Shown here in pieces: positions 46,251 to 58,888 of a stretch of DNA of 64,000 nt (position 1 is the first letter of the stretch; the number at the start of each line of letters is the position of its first letter). This DNA is from Lotus japonicus (lineage: Eukaryota > Streptophyta > Magnoliopsida > Fabales > Fabaceae): positions 27,136,369 to 27,200,368 of the forward strand of contig NC_080044.1 of assembly GCF_012489685.1 (NCBI RefSeq). The letters run 5' to 3'. Both the position numbers and the translations under genes were made by a program. The notes beneath the pieces were generated by a model. It searched no databases. It was not told where the DNA came from and was given only the letters and a program-made list of their open reading frames with translations.

Positions 46251-49200
46251 TCAGTCCCCGAATTTAAAGAACTTACTAAAAGCTTCAAACAGCTGTGGGT
46301 ATTTCGCTCGCATAGATTCTTCTGCCTCCCAAGTAGCTTCTTCGTGGGCATGATTTCTCCAAACCACCTTAACTGAGGCAATATCCTTATTACGCAGTCT
46401 TTTTACTTGTCTATCCACAATTGCCACTGGCTTTTCTTCATAGGACAAGTCTTTGTCTAGCTGAACTGTTTGTGGCTGCAGCACATGTGTTGGATCTGGT
46501 AAATACTTTCTTAACATGGACACGTGAAATACGGGATGAATGAAATCAAAGTCAGGTGGAAGAGCCAGACGATATGCCACTGCACCAACTCGCTCTAGAA
46601 TCTCAAATGGACCTACATAACGCGGACTGAGCTTTCCTTTCTTACCAAACCTCATTACCCCCTTCATAGGAGAAACCCGCAAAAAATACATGGTCTCTTA
46701 CCATGAACTCTAACCCTCGACGGTGACGATAGACATATGATTTTTGTCTACTCTGTGCAGCCAACAACCTTGCTCGTATAACTTTAACCTTCTCCAATGA
46801 CTCTTGCACTAAATCTGGTCCCAAGCTCTTAGCTTCACCCAATTCGAACCAGCCAATTGGTGATCTGCATCGCCTGCCATAAAGTGCTTCAAACGGTGCC
46901 ATTTGAATACTTGCTTGATAACTATTGTTATAGAAAAATTCTATCAATGGAAGATGTTTGTCCCAACTACCCTCCAAATCCAGTACACAAGCGCGCAACA
47001 TGTCCTCCAATATCTGGATCGTCCGTTCTGATTGTCCATCTGTTTGTGGGTGAAAAGTTGTACTAAGATCTAATCGTGTTCCTAAAGCCTCCTGAAATGC
47101 CCTCCAGAATCGAGAAGTAAATTGTGGACCACGATCAGAAATGATGGAAATGGGAACCCCATGCAATCTTACAATCTCATCTACATACAACTGGGCATAC
47201 TGCGCCACTTTAAAAGTGGTTTTAACTGGAAGAAAATGTGCAGACTTAGTTAATCTGTCAACTATCACCCAAATAGAATCATTCCCCTTTTGGGAACGAG
47301 GTAGTCCAGTAACAAAATCCATAGTAATCTTTTCCCACTTCCATTCTGGAATCTCTATTTGTTGGAGCAAACCTGTTGGCCTTTGATGTTCTATCTTAAC
47401 CTGTTGGCACACCAAGCACCGAGAAACAAAATCTGTTACATCTCTCTTCATCCCACTCCACCAGTACAATTGCTTCAGGTCCTGATACATTTTGATTGCT
47501 CCGGGGTGAATTGAGTATGCCGATTGGTGAGCTTCTTTAAGAAGAGTCCTTCGTAATTCTCCAACATCTGGTACACACAGCCTATTACCAAACCTTAAAA
47601 CTCCATCGGACCCGACTGAAAATTCTGATGTTTCCCCACTCTTCACCTCTTCCATAATCTTGCATAAAGAAGGATCTTCCCCTTGAGACTTCTTAATCAT
47701 ATCCACAAATGATGTTTTAGACTGAACACAAGCAACAAGGGAGTTTGGGTCCTTAATTCCAAACCTTACACTTTTTGCTTCTAATTTGTGGATCTCCTCC
47801 ACCAAAGGTCTTCTCACTTCTGCAATATGAGCCAGACTAGCCATAGACTTCCTGCTCAAAGCATCCGCCACAATGTTAGCCTTTCCCGGATGATAAAGAA
47901 TAGTACAATCATAGTCCTTCAACAACTCTATCCATCGACGTTGCCGTAGGTTAAGATCCCTTTGTTGGAAAATGTACTGGAGACTTTTATGATCTGTATA
48001 AATTTCACAAGTCTCTCCATACAAGTAATGTCTCCAAATCTTTAAGGCAAAGATCACGGCAGCCATTTCTAAATCATGAGTTGGATAATTTTGTTCGTGC
48101 TTCTTTAGTTTTCTAGATGCGTAGGCTATAACCTTACCTTGCTGCATAAGGACACACCCCAATCCAACTCTTGAGGCATCACAATATACCGCATACCCAC
48201 CAGATCCAGATGGTAAAGCTAAAACTGGTGCTGAAGTTAAATGTGACTTTAATTTCTGGAAACTTTCCTCACATGCATCAGACCACTGATATTTCACATT
48301 CTTTTGAGTTAACTTAGTCAGCGGGGCTGCTATTCGAGAGAATTCTTTAACAAACCGACGATAGTAACTTGCCAAACCCAAGAAACTACGAATCTCTGTT
48401 ACTGTGGTTGGTCTTGGCCATTGCTGGATTGCTTCCACCTTTTTCGGGTCTACCTGAATTCCACCACTTGACACCACATGACCAAGAAACGTTACACTTT
48501 CTAGTCAAAACTCACATTTGGAAAACTTGGCATAAAGTCGATGCTCCCTTAAGGTCTGCAACACAATTCGCAGATGTTTCTCATGCTCTTCTTTACTCTT
48601 AGAATATACTAAGATATCGTCGATGAATACTATTACACATTGATCCAATAAAGGTTTAAAGACCCGATTCATTAAATCCATAAAGGCCGCAGGAGCATTT
48701 GTCAAACCAAAGGACATCACTAAAAATTCATAATGTCCATAACGGGTTCGAAAAGAGGTCTTAGGTATATCTCCCTCTCTAATTCTTAATTGATGGTACC
48801 CCGACCGCAAGTCAATCTTTGAGAAAACTTGTGCGCCCTCAAGCTGATCAAACAAGTCAGCAATACGGGGAAGAGGGTACTTATTGCGTACAGTCACTTT
48901 ATTTAGCTGTCTATAATCCACACATAGTCGCATGGTTCCATCCTTTTTCTTAACAAAGAGAACTGGAGCTCCCCATGGCGAAGTGCTCGGTCGAATAAGA
49001 CCTTTATCCAACAAATCTTGCAATTGGAATTTCAATTCTCTTAGCTCAACAGGAGCCATGCGATAAGGAGGGATAGATATTGGTTCAACACCAGCCACCA
49101 GATCAATGCAAAATTCAATTTCTCGATGTGGGGGTAACCCAGGTAACTCCTCAGGGAACACATCTGGAAATTCCCTTGCAACCACAATTTGGTCAATACT

Positions 49201-50755
49201 TCTTATTGGCTTCTCAATATCTTTAACCAATGCCAAGAAACCCTGACAACCTTTTTGTAACATCTGCAATGCACATAATGCTGGAACCAATGGTATGGGG
49301 GTTATATTGTAATCACCTTGAAATTCAAATGGTTCAACTCCTGGGATATTAAACAAAACTTTTTTGTGATGACAATCAACCGTAGCATGGCACGAAGCTA
49401 GCCAGTCCATTCCTAGAATGACATCAAACTCTAGTATGTCTAATACAATCAAATTTGCCATAAACTCCTTGCTTTCAATAGAAATCTCACAATCTTTAAA
49501 AACAAACTTCACCAAGACGGAATCCCCAACTGGAGTAGCCACTAGAAAAGAATGATCTAGTAGACTAGGATCCCTACCGAAATGAGTAGCGAAACTCGGA
49601 GACACATATGAATGTGTAGACCCCGGATCAAATAATACATGTGCATTTAGTGAACATACTAGGATTATACCTGATACAACTGCATTAGATGCCTGAGCAT
49701 CCTGTTTTGTTAGAGCAAATACACTAGCTTGTCCCCCTGTTGATTGGGATTGTCTTTTACCACCAAATCCTCTACCTCCTTGGCCTTTACTACCAGTACC
49801 TTGCTGAATAGTGGGGGACGATCCTGTATGAAACACTGACCCTTGGCTCATTCCATGGTTCAACTGAGGACAATCCTTCTTCAAATGACCAGCCTGCCCA
49901 CATTGAAAGCAACCAACTTGCTTAAAGCAAGTTCCAGAATGAAGTTTCCCACAACTCTGACACATAGAACGATTCCCACCATAGTTCCTAGAATTCTGCT
50001 GAATACTACCACCCCCAACAGGTCTATATTGTGAAACACCTACTGGAGATGATAGTTTTGTAGGTTGCTGAAAGCGCTGAAAGGACCTTTGCTGACCAGA
50101 TGGGCCAGGTTTCCTAAAAGTACTGCCACTGTTCTGACCTTGAAATGATCCATCATATTTGGTCCTCTTAGGCTTATCTGATATAACTCCCTCCTCCAAC
50201 CTTCTAGCTTCAATTCTTCTGGCACAATCAACAGCTGCAGCATAGGAAGGAAACTGGTTTCTTTGAGATGACACCAACTCAAACAAAGATCTCTCTAATC
50301 CATCCACAAATCTCCTAGTACGAGCCATCTCATCTGGAACCAAATAAGGAGCATATCTAGACAACTGTGTAAATCTGATATCATACTCTGTTACTGACAT
50401 ATCGGAAGTCTGTCTCAAGCTTTCAAACTCCCTGGCCCTCGCCTCTCTAGTACTCTCAGGTAGGAAACGATCCAAAAATGCCAATCTGAAATCCTCCCAT
50501 GACATAGGAGGTAACTCAACATCTCTTCCTCTAACCATGTTGTCAAACCATATCCTTGCCATGTCCTTCAGTCGGAAAGAAGCCAACTCCACTGTTTTCT
50601 GACTTGAACATCCCAAAGCTATGCAACATCTATCTATATCATCAATAAATTGGTTAGGATCCTCTGACACATTTGAACCAGAAAATGTTGGTGGCTCAAG
50701 CCGAAGGAAGTCTCTTAAGATGGTAGTATCCCTAGCCTCTCCTTGGACAGCTGGA
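46251..50755 (-). pseudogene. Ty3 gag-pol polyprotein, two lesions
   Basis: Domains in order are as follows. Gag runs from about 50755 ([14 protein letters not shown]). A zinc knuckle [14 protein letters not shown] is near 49900. The protease has [12 protein letters not shown] in place of the usual DSG/DTG and then ILGMDWL. The reverse transcriptase has [17 protein letters not shown] and catalytic FIDDILVYS. RNase H has [10 protein letters not shown]. The integrase has an HHCC finger ending CLVCQQ, then the DDE residues in [16 protein letters not shown] and [10 protein letters not shown] chromodomain-like tail ends at 46251. Only two lesions are seen: a TGA at 48504-48502 where W is expected, and a frameshift near 46690 in a T run. 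This is a recently inactivated copy. Confidence 0.88.
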
Positions 50756-50759
50756 TTAC

Positions 50760-53478
50760 TCAAATGATCCCATTCTTCAGCAACAGAGTCAGGATTCTCA
50801 TTAAGGTCAATGTGACCTTGCACATTGCGAATCATTAATGATGCTTCATAATTAAACACACTGATTCACTCAAGAAGGGAGTTTGGTTTGAGATATGTAT
50901 AGGGAACAATGAAGAGATTGGTTTCAGGAGAAGTGGGATGGTTACTGCTATTGGCTTCAGAAACACCTTGAGGAGAACCAACATCTAGAGTTTGGACATT
51001 TGAAGTGTTGATCTCAAGGTTAGGCTGAGAGGTTTCAACCTCAGGGTTTGGAGATCTAACCGAGGAATGGTTAGAGACTGAGTTCTCTTGTTGAACAGGC
51101 TCTGGTTGAACAGGTTCTGGTTGTAAGGGAAGTGCTGGTTGGATGGGTTGAGATGAAGGAGATGCTGCATTCAGAGGGACTACTTGAATGAGATGATCTG
51201 GATCAACTAGACGTTCTAGTCTAGGTCCAGGATATCTCCTTGGGCTTGGAACGGTATGGTAGTACTCAGGAATTGCAGACTCTTTTTCTTTCGCAATTTG
51301 ATCAAATTTGCGAATGGATTCAGAGTTATTGGAGGGTGAGGAATCAGCAACATTTGTGGGTAAAGATACAGAGGGACAAGGAGTTGTGTTTTCTGCATCA
51401 GTTGTTTTGCGAACAGGATGATCTGATGCTTTGAGGACAGAGTGATCAGAGGTTCTGGGTTCATGGTGAGATTGATCTGAAATGATGGGATGATCTGGAT
51501 CAACTAGACGTTCTGGTCTAGGTCCAGGATATCTCCTTGGGCTTGGAACGGTGTGGTAGTACTCAGGAATTGCAGACTCTTTTTCTTTCGCAATTTGATC
51601 AAATTTGCGAATGGATTCAGAGTTATTGGAGGGTGAGGAATCAGCAACATTTGTGGGAAAAGATACAGAGGGACAAGGAGTTGTGTTTTCTGTATCAGCT
51701 GTTTTGCGAACAGGATGATCTGATGCTCTGAGGACAGAGTGATCAGAGGTTCTGGGTTCATGGTGAGATTGATCTGAAATGATGGGTTCAGAGGCTTGTG
51801 GGTTGTATTGAATGGTTATGGGTGAGGTAGGTTCAGAGGGTCTTGGAGTCTGCAGCATGTTCCAAAGAGGTGCTTCTTCATGAGAAGGTTGAAAAAAATG
51901 AAGATCTAGGTGAAGTGGGTGGAGAGGTGTTTTGTTCAGCTGGTTGAGACTCTTGAATGGGAGAGAGTGGGGTAGCAGTGCGGTTAAGAAGTGCAGAGAT
52001 TGGGAGTGCATCAAATGAATTTAAATCATCATCATTAAATGCAATAGCAAACTTACTTGAAGATTTCACTGCAGACCGAGTAACCCTGGCAGGAGCCTCA
52101 GTTCTGGTTACTTCAACAGCTGGTTCCACACAGGTTGGCTTCTCCACTATTCTCACTTGCTTCTTTTTCTTCTTTGGTGGAGGAGCATCATCATCATCAC
52201 CATCAGATGGAGCATCTGGCTTGGTGGGTTCCTCATGCTTCCTCTTAAGCTTGTCATTCTTCTTCTTCTTCTGATCAACACTGTCAAAGGGATCAGACTC
52301 TTCAGAGGATTCCTCTATTATGATTTTTCTCTTCTTCTTCTTCTTGGGAGGAGAATCAAACTCTAGAGCTGGTGGCAAGGTTCTGAAGAACTCGTCCACA
52401 TTTATTTCATAACCTTGTTGCCTCAAGTCATCTAGATAGTGCAAGATAGCAACTGGATCATCAGCTTGGGACCACAGAGGGTAATTGATCAGAGGGACTC
52501 TTCTCTGTCTGACTTCATTAGAGGTATCTTCATGATCAGGTGCAACCTTTGTCTTGATCAAGCCCATCTTCTTCATGGATGTGGAGGTGAAGACATCACC
52601 AACAACAGTTGTCAGATCCTCTGTGCAGCCTGCCTTAGTCAGATCTTCTATCAACTTGCTTTCAATGAAGAGGTCTGAGAGCAATTTTCCAAAAGGAATG
52701 TATCTGATAGCAGACTTTAGAGAAGCAGTTGTTCTGGACTTCCTGATGCATTCTTTGAGGTAAGAGAACAGGAAGAAGGGAAGGAAGATCTTCTTGCGAT
52801 CCTGAATGAAGAAGAGCATCACTTTCTGACAGAAATTTATGTAGTCTGGAGAGCTTCCCTTTGGTCTCTGATTGATGCAATGAAGCAGAATCTTGTGCCA
52901 AATCCTCAGCTTAGGATGAAGTTCTACTACTTTGTAGTCACTCTTGCCTGGCTTATAGTTTGTGTAGAGAGCTTTGTTGGTTCCTTCTTTGGTCTTGGGT
53001 TTCACATTTGATTCCGTCAGTTGGAATCTGTAGCCTGTGCCAGTGTGCTCACCCAAAAGATCAACAATCGATTTCTCCGTGATGATGATTCTTCTGCCAG
53101 CAATATAGGAAACCACTTGGTTATCATCACAGTCGGCATGTTTCCAGAATTCCTTTACCAACTTGATGTAGACTGGACCACGAAGCCTGTTGAAATATTC
53201 TTCCCAGCCTTGAGCTTGAACTTCAGGACGAAGATCAAACCCATTTGCAGCAATGTTGTCAAGGTCGAATCTCCATTCAGCAAGAACCTGGAGTTCATCA
53301 GGTGAGTAGACACACGTAACGACACAACCCCTTTGTGCGAGAGGAATCATTGCCCTGTAGCTTGAGCTTCTGGTTGATTTTGTTGTGTTGCAGAGCTCGA
53401 TTGGCCGGTAATCTGACCTACTTCCATGACAGAGAATCTCCTTCCTTCGACAGTTTCACCTCTGTTAGATTTCACCAT
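50760..53478 (-). pseudogene. SIRE env-like protein, frameshifted and fused to Ty3 gag
   Basis: The likely start is the ATG at 53478-53476, giving about 43 residues before a frame change near 53350. The main body then runs 53350-51878. It contains the conserved block WEEYFNRLRGPVYIKLVKEF, followed by a region for which no strong signal peptide is visible, and three lysine-rich clusters (PPKKKKKRK, KKKKNDKLKRKH, PPPKKKKKQVR). A one-base slip in the seven-A run at 51891-51897 moves the remaining Pro/Ser-rich part (to 50866) to another frame. A TGA at 50868-50866 is followed in the same frame by about 35 more residues, and then by Ty3 gag. In sireviruses this third gene follows pol and is called env-like. 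Its function is not established. Confidence 0.75.
51198..51790 (-). repeat. 297-bp tandem duplication in the env-like frame
   Basis: Two adjacent copies, about 51496-51790 and 51198-51495, keep the reading frame and encode a repeated 99-residue segment (beginning IISDQSHHEPRTSDHSV). They differ at only a few bases, so the duplication is young relative to the element family. Confidence 0.9.
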
Positions 53479-53917
53479 CTTTGAAGCGGTTGAAGGTTTG
53501 GGTAGAAAGAAGGAGGATTAATGAAGAAAGAGAGAGATTGTGGGGATTAAGGGATTTTGCAAACCGAAGAGAGAGAGAGAGTAGAGCAGTAAGTGATGGA
53601 GAACGTGTGTGTATAGTGGGTTTTTGAAAATAACTGTTGTTGATTAAAAAAGCAAAGTAAAATCAACGGTTAAAAATTTAAAGACATCATAGCAACAGTT
53701 AATACACATATCACACGATGGAGAGAAGCACATCAACACTCATTACGACAGACTGTCAGCACGGGCACAAGGAACGATGTATCATAGCTACCGACACACG
53801 TTTACTATCTCAGCTTCAGAATGAGCACCAATGGGTACTTAAACTCTGATGGAGTTACCTTCTGAACTAGACATCTTCTGATAAAGAAGCATCATAGTCA
53901 GAGGTTCTGATCCATCT

Positions 53918-56900
53918 TCATGCTGGACAAAAGTCCATATTCAGATTTTTTAGAATGAAATTAAATTTATCCTCTGCTAAGGGTTTTGTAAAGATATCTG
54001 CCCATTGATGGTCAGTATCAACAAACTTCAGAAGAAGTACGCCCTTCTGAACATAATCTCTAATAAAATGATACTTTACCTTACTGTGTTTTGCCCTTGA
54101 GTGTAAGATAGGATTCTTACTCAGTGAGATTGTAGCAGTGTTATCACAATAGATTGGGATGTTGCTCTCAAGGATATGATAATCCTCCAGCTGATGTTTC
54201 ATCCAGAGCATCTGAGTGCTGCAAATTGCTGCTGAGATATATTCTGCCTCTGCAGTGGATAGTGCAATGGTTGATTGCCTCTTGCTTGCCCATGAGACTA
54301 AGTTGCTTCCCAGAAATTGACAATTTCCAGAAGTGCTTTTTCTCTCTGTTCTATCTCCAGCATAATCAGCATCACAGTAACCTGAAAGCTTATACTCTGA
54401 TGTTTTCTTATACATCAAGCCAAGTTAGTGGTGCCTTTCAGATATCTCAGGATCCTCTTAACAGCAGTTAAGTGGGTTTCCCTCGGATCTGATTGGAAAC
54501 GAGCACATAGATGAACACTAAACAGAATATCTGGCCTAGATGCAGTTAAGTATAGAAGTGATCCTATCATACCATGATAGAGCTTCTGACAAACTTTACC
54601 ACTTGCATCTTCTTTCTCCAGGATGCATGTAGGATGCATTGAAGTCTTAAGAATTGTAGATTCTGTCATGTTGAACTTCTTCAGAAGTTCTTTAGTGTAC
54701 TTCCTCTGATGGATGTACGTTCCTTCTGGTGTCTGATCAACTTGTATACCCAGAAAGTACTTGAGTTTTCCCATCATGCTCATTTCAAATTCAGTCTGCA
54801 TCATCTCAGAAACTTCTTTGCAAAGAGATGGATTAGCTGATCCAAATATAATATCATCAACATAAATTTGCACAATTAAGATATCATCTTTGTAAGTTTT
54901 GCAAAAGAGAGTTGTATCTACTTTACCCCTTACAAACTCATTTTCCAGAAGGAATGAGCTGAGTCTCTCATACCATGCTCTGGGAGCTTGCTTCAGACCA
55001 TAGAGAGATTTCTTCAATTTGAAAACATGGTCAGGGTTCTTCTCATCTTCAAAACCAGGAGGTTGGTGCACATATACTTCCTCTGAGATGTATCCATTCA
55101 GGAATGCACTCTTAACATCCATCTGATGAAGAATTATGTTGTGATTCACTGAGAATGAAATCAGCAGTCTGATTGCTTCTAGTCTTGCTACTGGAGCAAA
55201 TGTTTCAGTATAGTCTATTCCTTCCTGCTGACTGTAGCCTTGAGCAACTAGTCTTGCCTTGTTTCTGACTACATTTCCTTTCTCATTCAGCTTGTTTCTG
55301 AACACCCATTTGGTTCCAATTACATGAACGCTTTGAGGTTTCTTCACTAGGCTCCAAACATCATTCTTGGAAAATTGATTCAGTTCTTCTTCCAAAACCA
55401 GAATCCAGTCCTTGTCTTGAAGAGCTTCATCAATTGACTTGGGTTCAATTAAAGCACCAATCCTTTCCGACTGAGCAAGGTCCCTTCAGAGGGTCTGAAG
55501 GCTGATCTGGTTCTGACTGGTTCATCTTTGTTACCCAGAATCAATTCCTTAGGATGAGCCGCAGTGATTCTGCTCTTCTTCTGAGATTGTGAATCAGAGG
55601 GACCAGATTCTTCTGGTTCATCTTCCTCTGGCTCAGCTTCCTCTGGAGCTTTGCCTTTGTCAGGAACATTTATACTTAAATCTGCAAACTTCTCAACTAG
55701 CTTTGACTGATCAGAGTCAAGCTTATCATCAAATCTAACATGAATAGATTCTTCAATTGTTTTAGCATCAGTATTATAAAATCTGAAACCTTTAGATCGA
55801 TCAGAGTAATCAAGTAATAGATATTTATAAGACTTAGCATCAAACTTATGCAATCTATCCTTAGTGTTAAGAACATAACAAACACAACCAAAAGGATGAA
55901 AATAAGAAATGTTGGGTTTTATTTTCTTCCACAATTCATAAGGAGTCTTATTCAGAATTGGTCTCACAGAGATTCTGTTCTGAATGTAACATGCTGTGTT
56001 TACTGCCTCTGCCCAAAAGTGCTTAGCCATGCCAGTTTCTTGGAGCATGGTTCTAGCCATCTCCTAAAGAGTTCTGTTATTCCTCTCAACGACCCCATTT
56101 TGTTGGGGAGTTCTGGGACAAGAGAAATCATGTGCAATTTCATAGGAATCAAACAGACTCTCAAACTTTTCATTCTCAAACTCTCCACCATGGTCACTTC
56201 TGACACGCACAATCCTACAAGCCTTCTCGTTTTGCACTTGGGCTATGAAGGTAGAGAACACAGAATGAGACTCATCCTTGCGGGATAGAAATTTTACCCA
56301 TGTCCAGCGGCTATAGTCGTCAACAATGACCATCCCATATCTCTTGCCACCTATAGACTCAGTTCTCACTGGTCCAAACAGGTCGATATGCAGAAGTTCC
56401 AACGGCCTTGAGGTAGAGACAACATTCTTTGCCTTGAAAGAGACTTTTGTGAATTTGCCTTTCTGACATGCTTCACAAAGAGCATCTGAAGAGAACTTCA
56501 GAGTGGGTAAGCCCCTGACAAGGTTGAGCTTACTCAGCTGAGAAATCTTTCTCATACTGGCATGCCCTAACCGTCTATGTCATACCCATTGCTCCTAATT
56601 AACAGAAAGAAGGCACTTCACATTCTGAGATTCCAACTCAGATAATCTGATCTTATAAATGTTGTTCTTCCTCTTGCTGTTAAACAGAACAGAGCCATCG
56701 ATCTGACTTACATCCCGGCAGGACTTTTGATTGAAAATAACATCATAACCCTTGTCAGCTAATTGACTTATAGACAATAAGTTATGAGTTAAGCCGTCTA
56801 CCAATAAAACATTATCAATGCATGGACTACTATCAACACAAATAGTACCAGTACCAACAATTTTACCTTTCTCGTTGCCACCAAAGCCAACTTCGCCTCT

Positions 56901-58815
56901 AGGCTTAAGTTTTAGCTCTTGGAACATACGCCTTTCTCCCGTCATGTGACGCGAGCATCCACTGTCCAGATACCATGATTGGTGTTTCAGTTGAGCTATC
57001 AAGGATATCTGCAACATAGATAATCTTATCCTTAGGTACCCACTTTCTGTGTCCTCTCTTGTTAGTTACCTCAGAGGTTCTGATCACCTTGAGTTTCTCA
57101 ACATGATAGTGTAAAGGAATTTTAGCATGATATTTAGACATGGAGAAGGTTCCCTTTTTGAGAGGGGGGTTAGCAACTTTAACAGGTAATGGTTTAGGCA
57201 ATATAGTACCAGAGGGAACAAAACATTCATATAAAGATTTAGCCTTAGGCATAGGATGCTCATTTCTATTAGGTCTAGAATAGCCAATGTCATGCATTCC
57301 ATTTCTGCTTATGCCATATATCATTGAAGCCATTAAGCTTCTGTCTACGCTTTTAGCCAGGAATCTTTGAAATGATTTTTCATATTTAGATTCATTCTTA
57401 CTATCAGAGGCATCACAAACAACTATTTCTTCTAACTTAGCAATCTGGTTCTTAAGCACAGAGTTAGAATTCACTAAAGCATGATTATCATTTTTCAACT
57501 CAGAAATAATTTTCTCATGTTCAGAAGGAGTCTTAGAAGCAGTAGAGAAATTCTTTTTCAACTTTTTATGCTTGGTCGAGAAAGAGTTATACTTATCCAT
57601 AATGTCAGACAAAGCATGTTTTAGTTCAGAGGTTGAGAAAGAGGCGAATACCTCATTTTCATCGTCTGAGTTAGGATCTTCTTCTGATGCTGAGTCAGAG
57701 TCAGTTGCATCTTTTGACTCTGCTTCTTTGTCTTTGACAATAGTCATGAGTCCTTGAACTTCACCATCAGAGTCAACATCCTCTGATTCTGATTCGTCAA
57801 AAGTCACCATCAGACTTTTCTTTGTCTTGAAGTGCTTCTTTGGCTTTTTGTCCTTTTTCAACTTTGGACAGTCACTCTTGTAGTGCCCTGATTCTTTGCA
57901 CTCGAAGCATGTGACTTCCTTGATTGAGGACTTCTTCTGGCCTGATGAGGATTCAGACTTTCCTTTGGCCTTTCCAGAGCCTCTGTACTTGCTCTACCAG
58001 TGCTTCCAGATGCGGTTGAGCCTTTTTGAGATCAGAGTCAGCTCATCTTCATCAGAATCTTCTGATGCTTCTTCAGATTCTTCTGCTTCAGCTTGGAGAG
58101 CTTTTGACTTCTCAGATTTAGCCTACTCAGATTTGGATTTCAAGGCTATAGATTTCTTCCTCAGATATTGCATCTCTGAGCGCTTCAGCTCATGACATTT
58201 CAGTATGCTGATGAGTTCTTCTAAACTCATATGCTCAACATCTCTTGTAAGCTCTATTGAAGTCACTAAAGGTATCCAGCTTTCAGGAAGACTTCTGATG
58301 ACCCTTATGACATGATCTTTTGTAGTGTAGCTTTTGTTGAGAGGTCTTATTCCAGCTACAAGCAACTGAAATCTGGAAAACATTTCCTCAATGGACTCGT
58401 TAGGTTCCATGATGAAGGATTCATACTTCTGAATCAAGGACAGCGCCTTTGATTCTTTCACTTTCTTGTTTCCTTCATGAGACATCTTCAAGGATTCAAA
58501 GATGCCCTTGGCAAACTCACGATCTGTAATCTTCTGGTACTCTTCATAGGAAATAGCACTAAGAAGAATAGCTCTAGCTTTGTGATGTTGTGAGTAGAGC
58601 TTCTTTTGCTCAGCAGTCATCTCTGATCTGGAGATCTTCTTGCCATCTGCATCAACTGGACGCTCATAGCCATCCACAATGATATCACAGAGATCTGCAT
58701 CGAAGCCCGGAAAGAAACTTTCAATTCTGTCTTTCCAATATTCGAACCTTTGACCATCGAACATGGGAGGCTTTGCATTGTAACCATCTTTTTGCATTTC
58801 ACTGGTGGTAGCCAT
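53918..58815 (-). pseudogene. SIRE gag-pol, inactivated
   Basis: Gag starts at MATTSEMQ (58815), about 60 bp from the primer site, and includes the UBN2-type ESFIMEPNESIEEMFSRF. A zinc knuckle CFECKESGHYKSDC lies near 57880. The protease motif YLDSGCSRHM is near 56965. The pre-integrase HRRLGHASM is near 56560, and the integrase has HIDLFGPV, RSDHGGEF and NGVVERNN. The reverse transcriptase has YVDDIIFGS near 54860. RNase H has GYCDADYAGD and ends at 53918. Lesions seen are stops near 58123, 57995, 56595, 56580 and 56062, and frameshifts near 56990, 55460 and 54420. Catalytic motifs themselves are intact. Confidence 0.85.
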
Positions 58816-58874
58816 TTGTTTTTCACACCGACCCGGATCACTGAACACTGTTAGGTGTGGTAATCAGAACTTGC

Positions 58875-58886
58875 GCTCTGATACCA
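58875..58886 (-). promoter_or_regulatory. SIRE primer binding site
   Basis: TGGTATCAGAGC on the minus strand lies two bases from the inner end of the 5' LTR and marks that element end. Confidence 0.9.
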
Positions 58887-58888
58887 AT

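Larger units (their letters stand above)
44013..50760 (-). mobile_element. Ty3 chromovirus (Tekay-like), lacking its 5' LTR
   Basis: The 3' LTR is 44013-46229 (2217 bp; minus-strand start TGTAACATCC, end GGGTCGTGACA), preceded by a purine run 'aaaggaggggagagt'. Gag-pol occupies 46251 to about 50755. It sits in the SIRE 3' LTR at 'acacaat'. The 5' LTR, primer site and gag start are absent. The right edge near 50755 is a deletion junction to the SIRE env-like frame. A C-terminal chromodomain-like tail places it among chromoviruses. Confidence 0.85.

Noticed and set aside
50866..53478. Host gene encoding a lysine-rich nuclear protein
   Set aside because: It lies directly after SIRE pol on the same strand within the element and has the sirevirus env-like conserved block.
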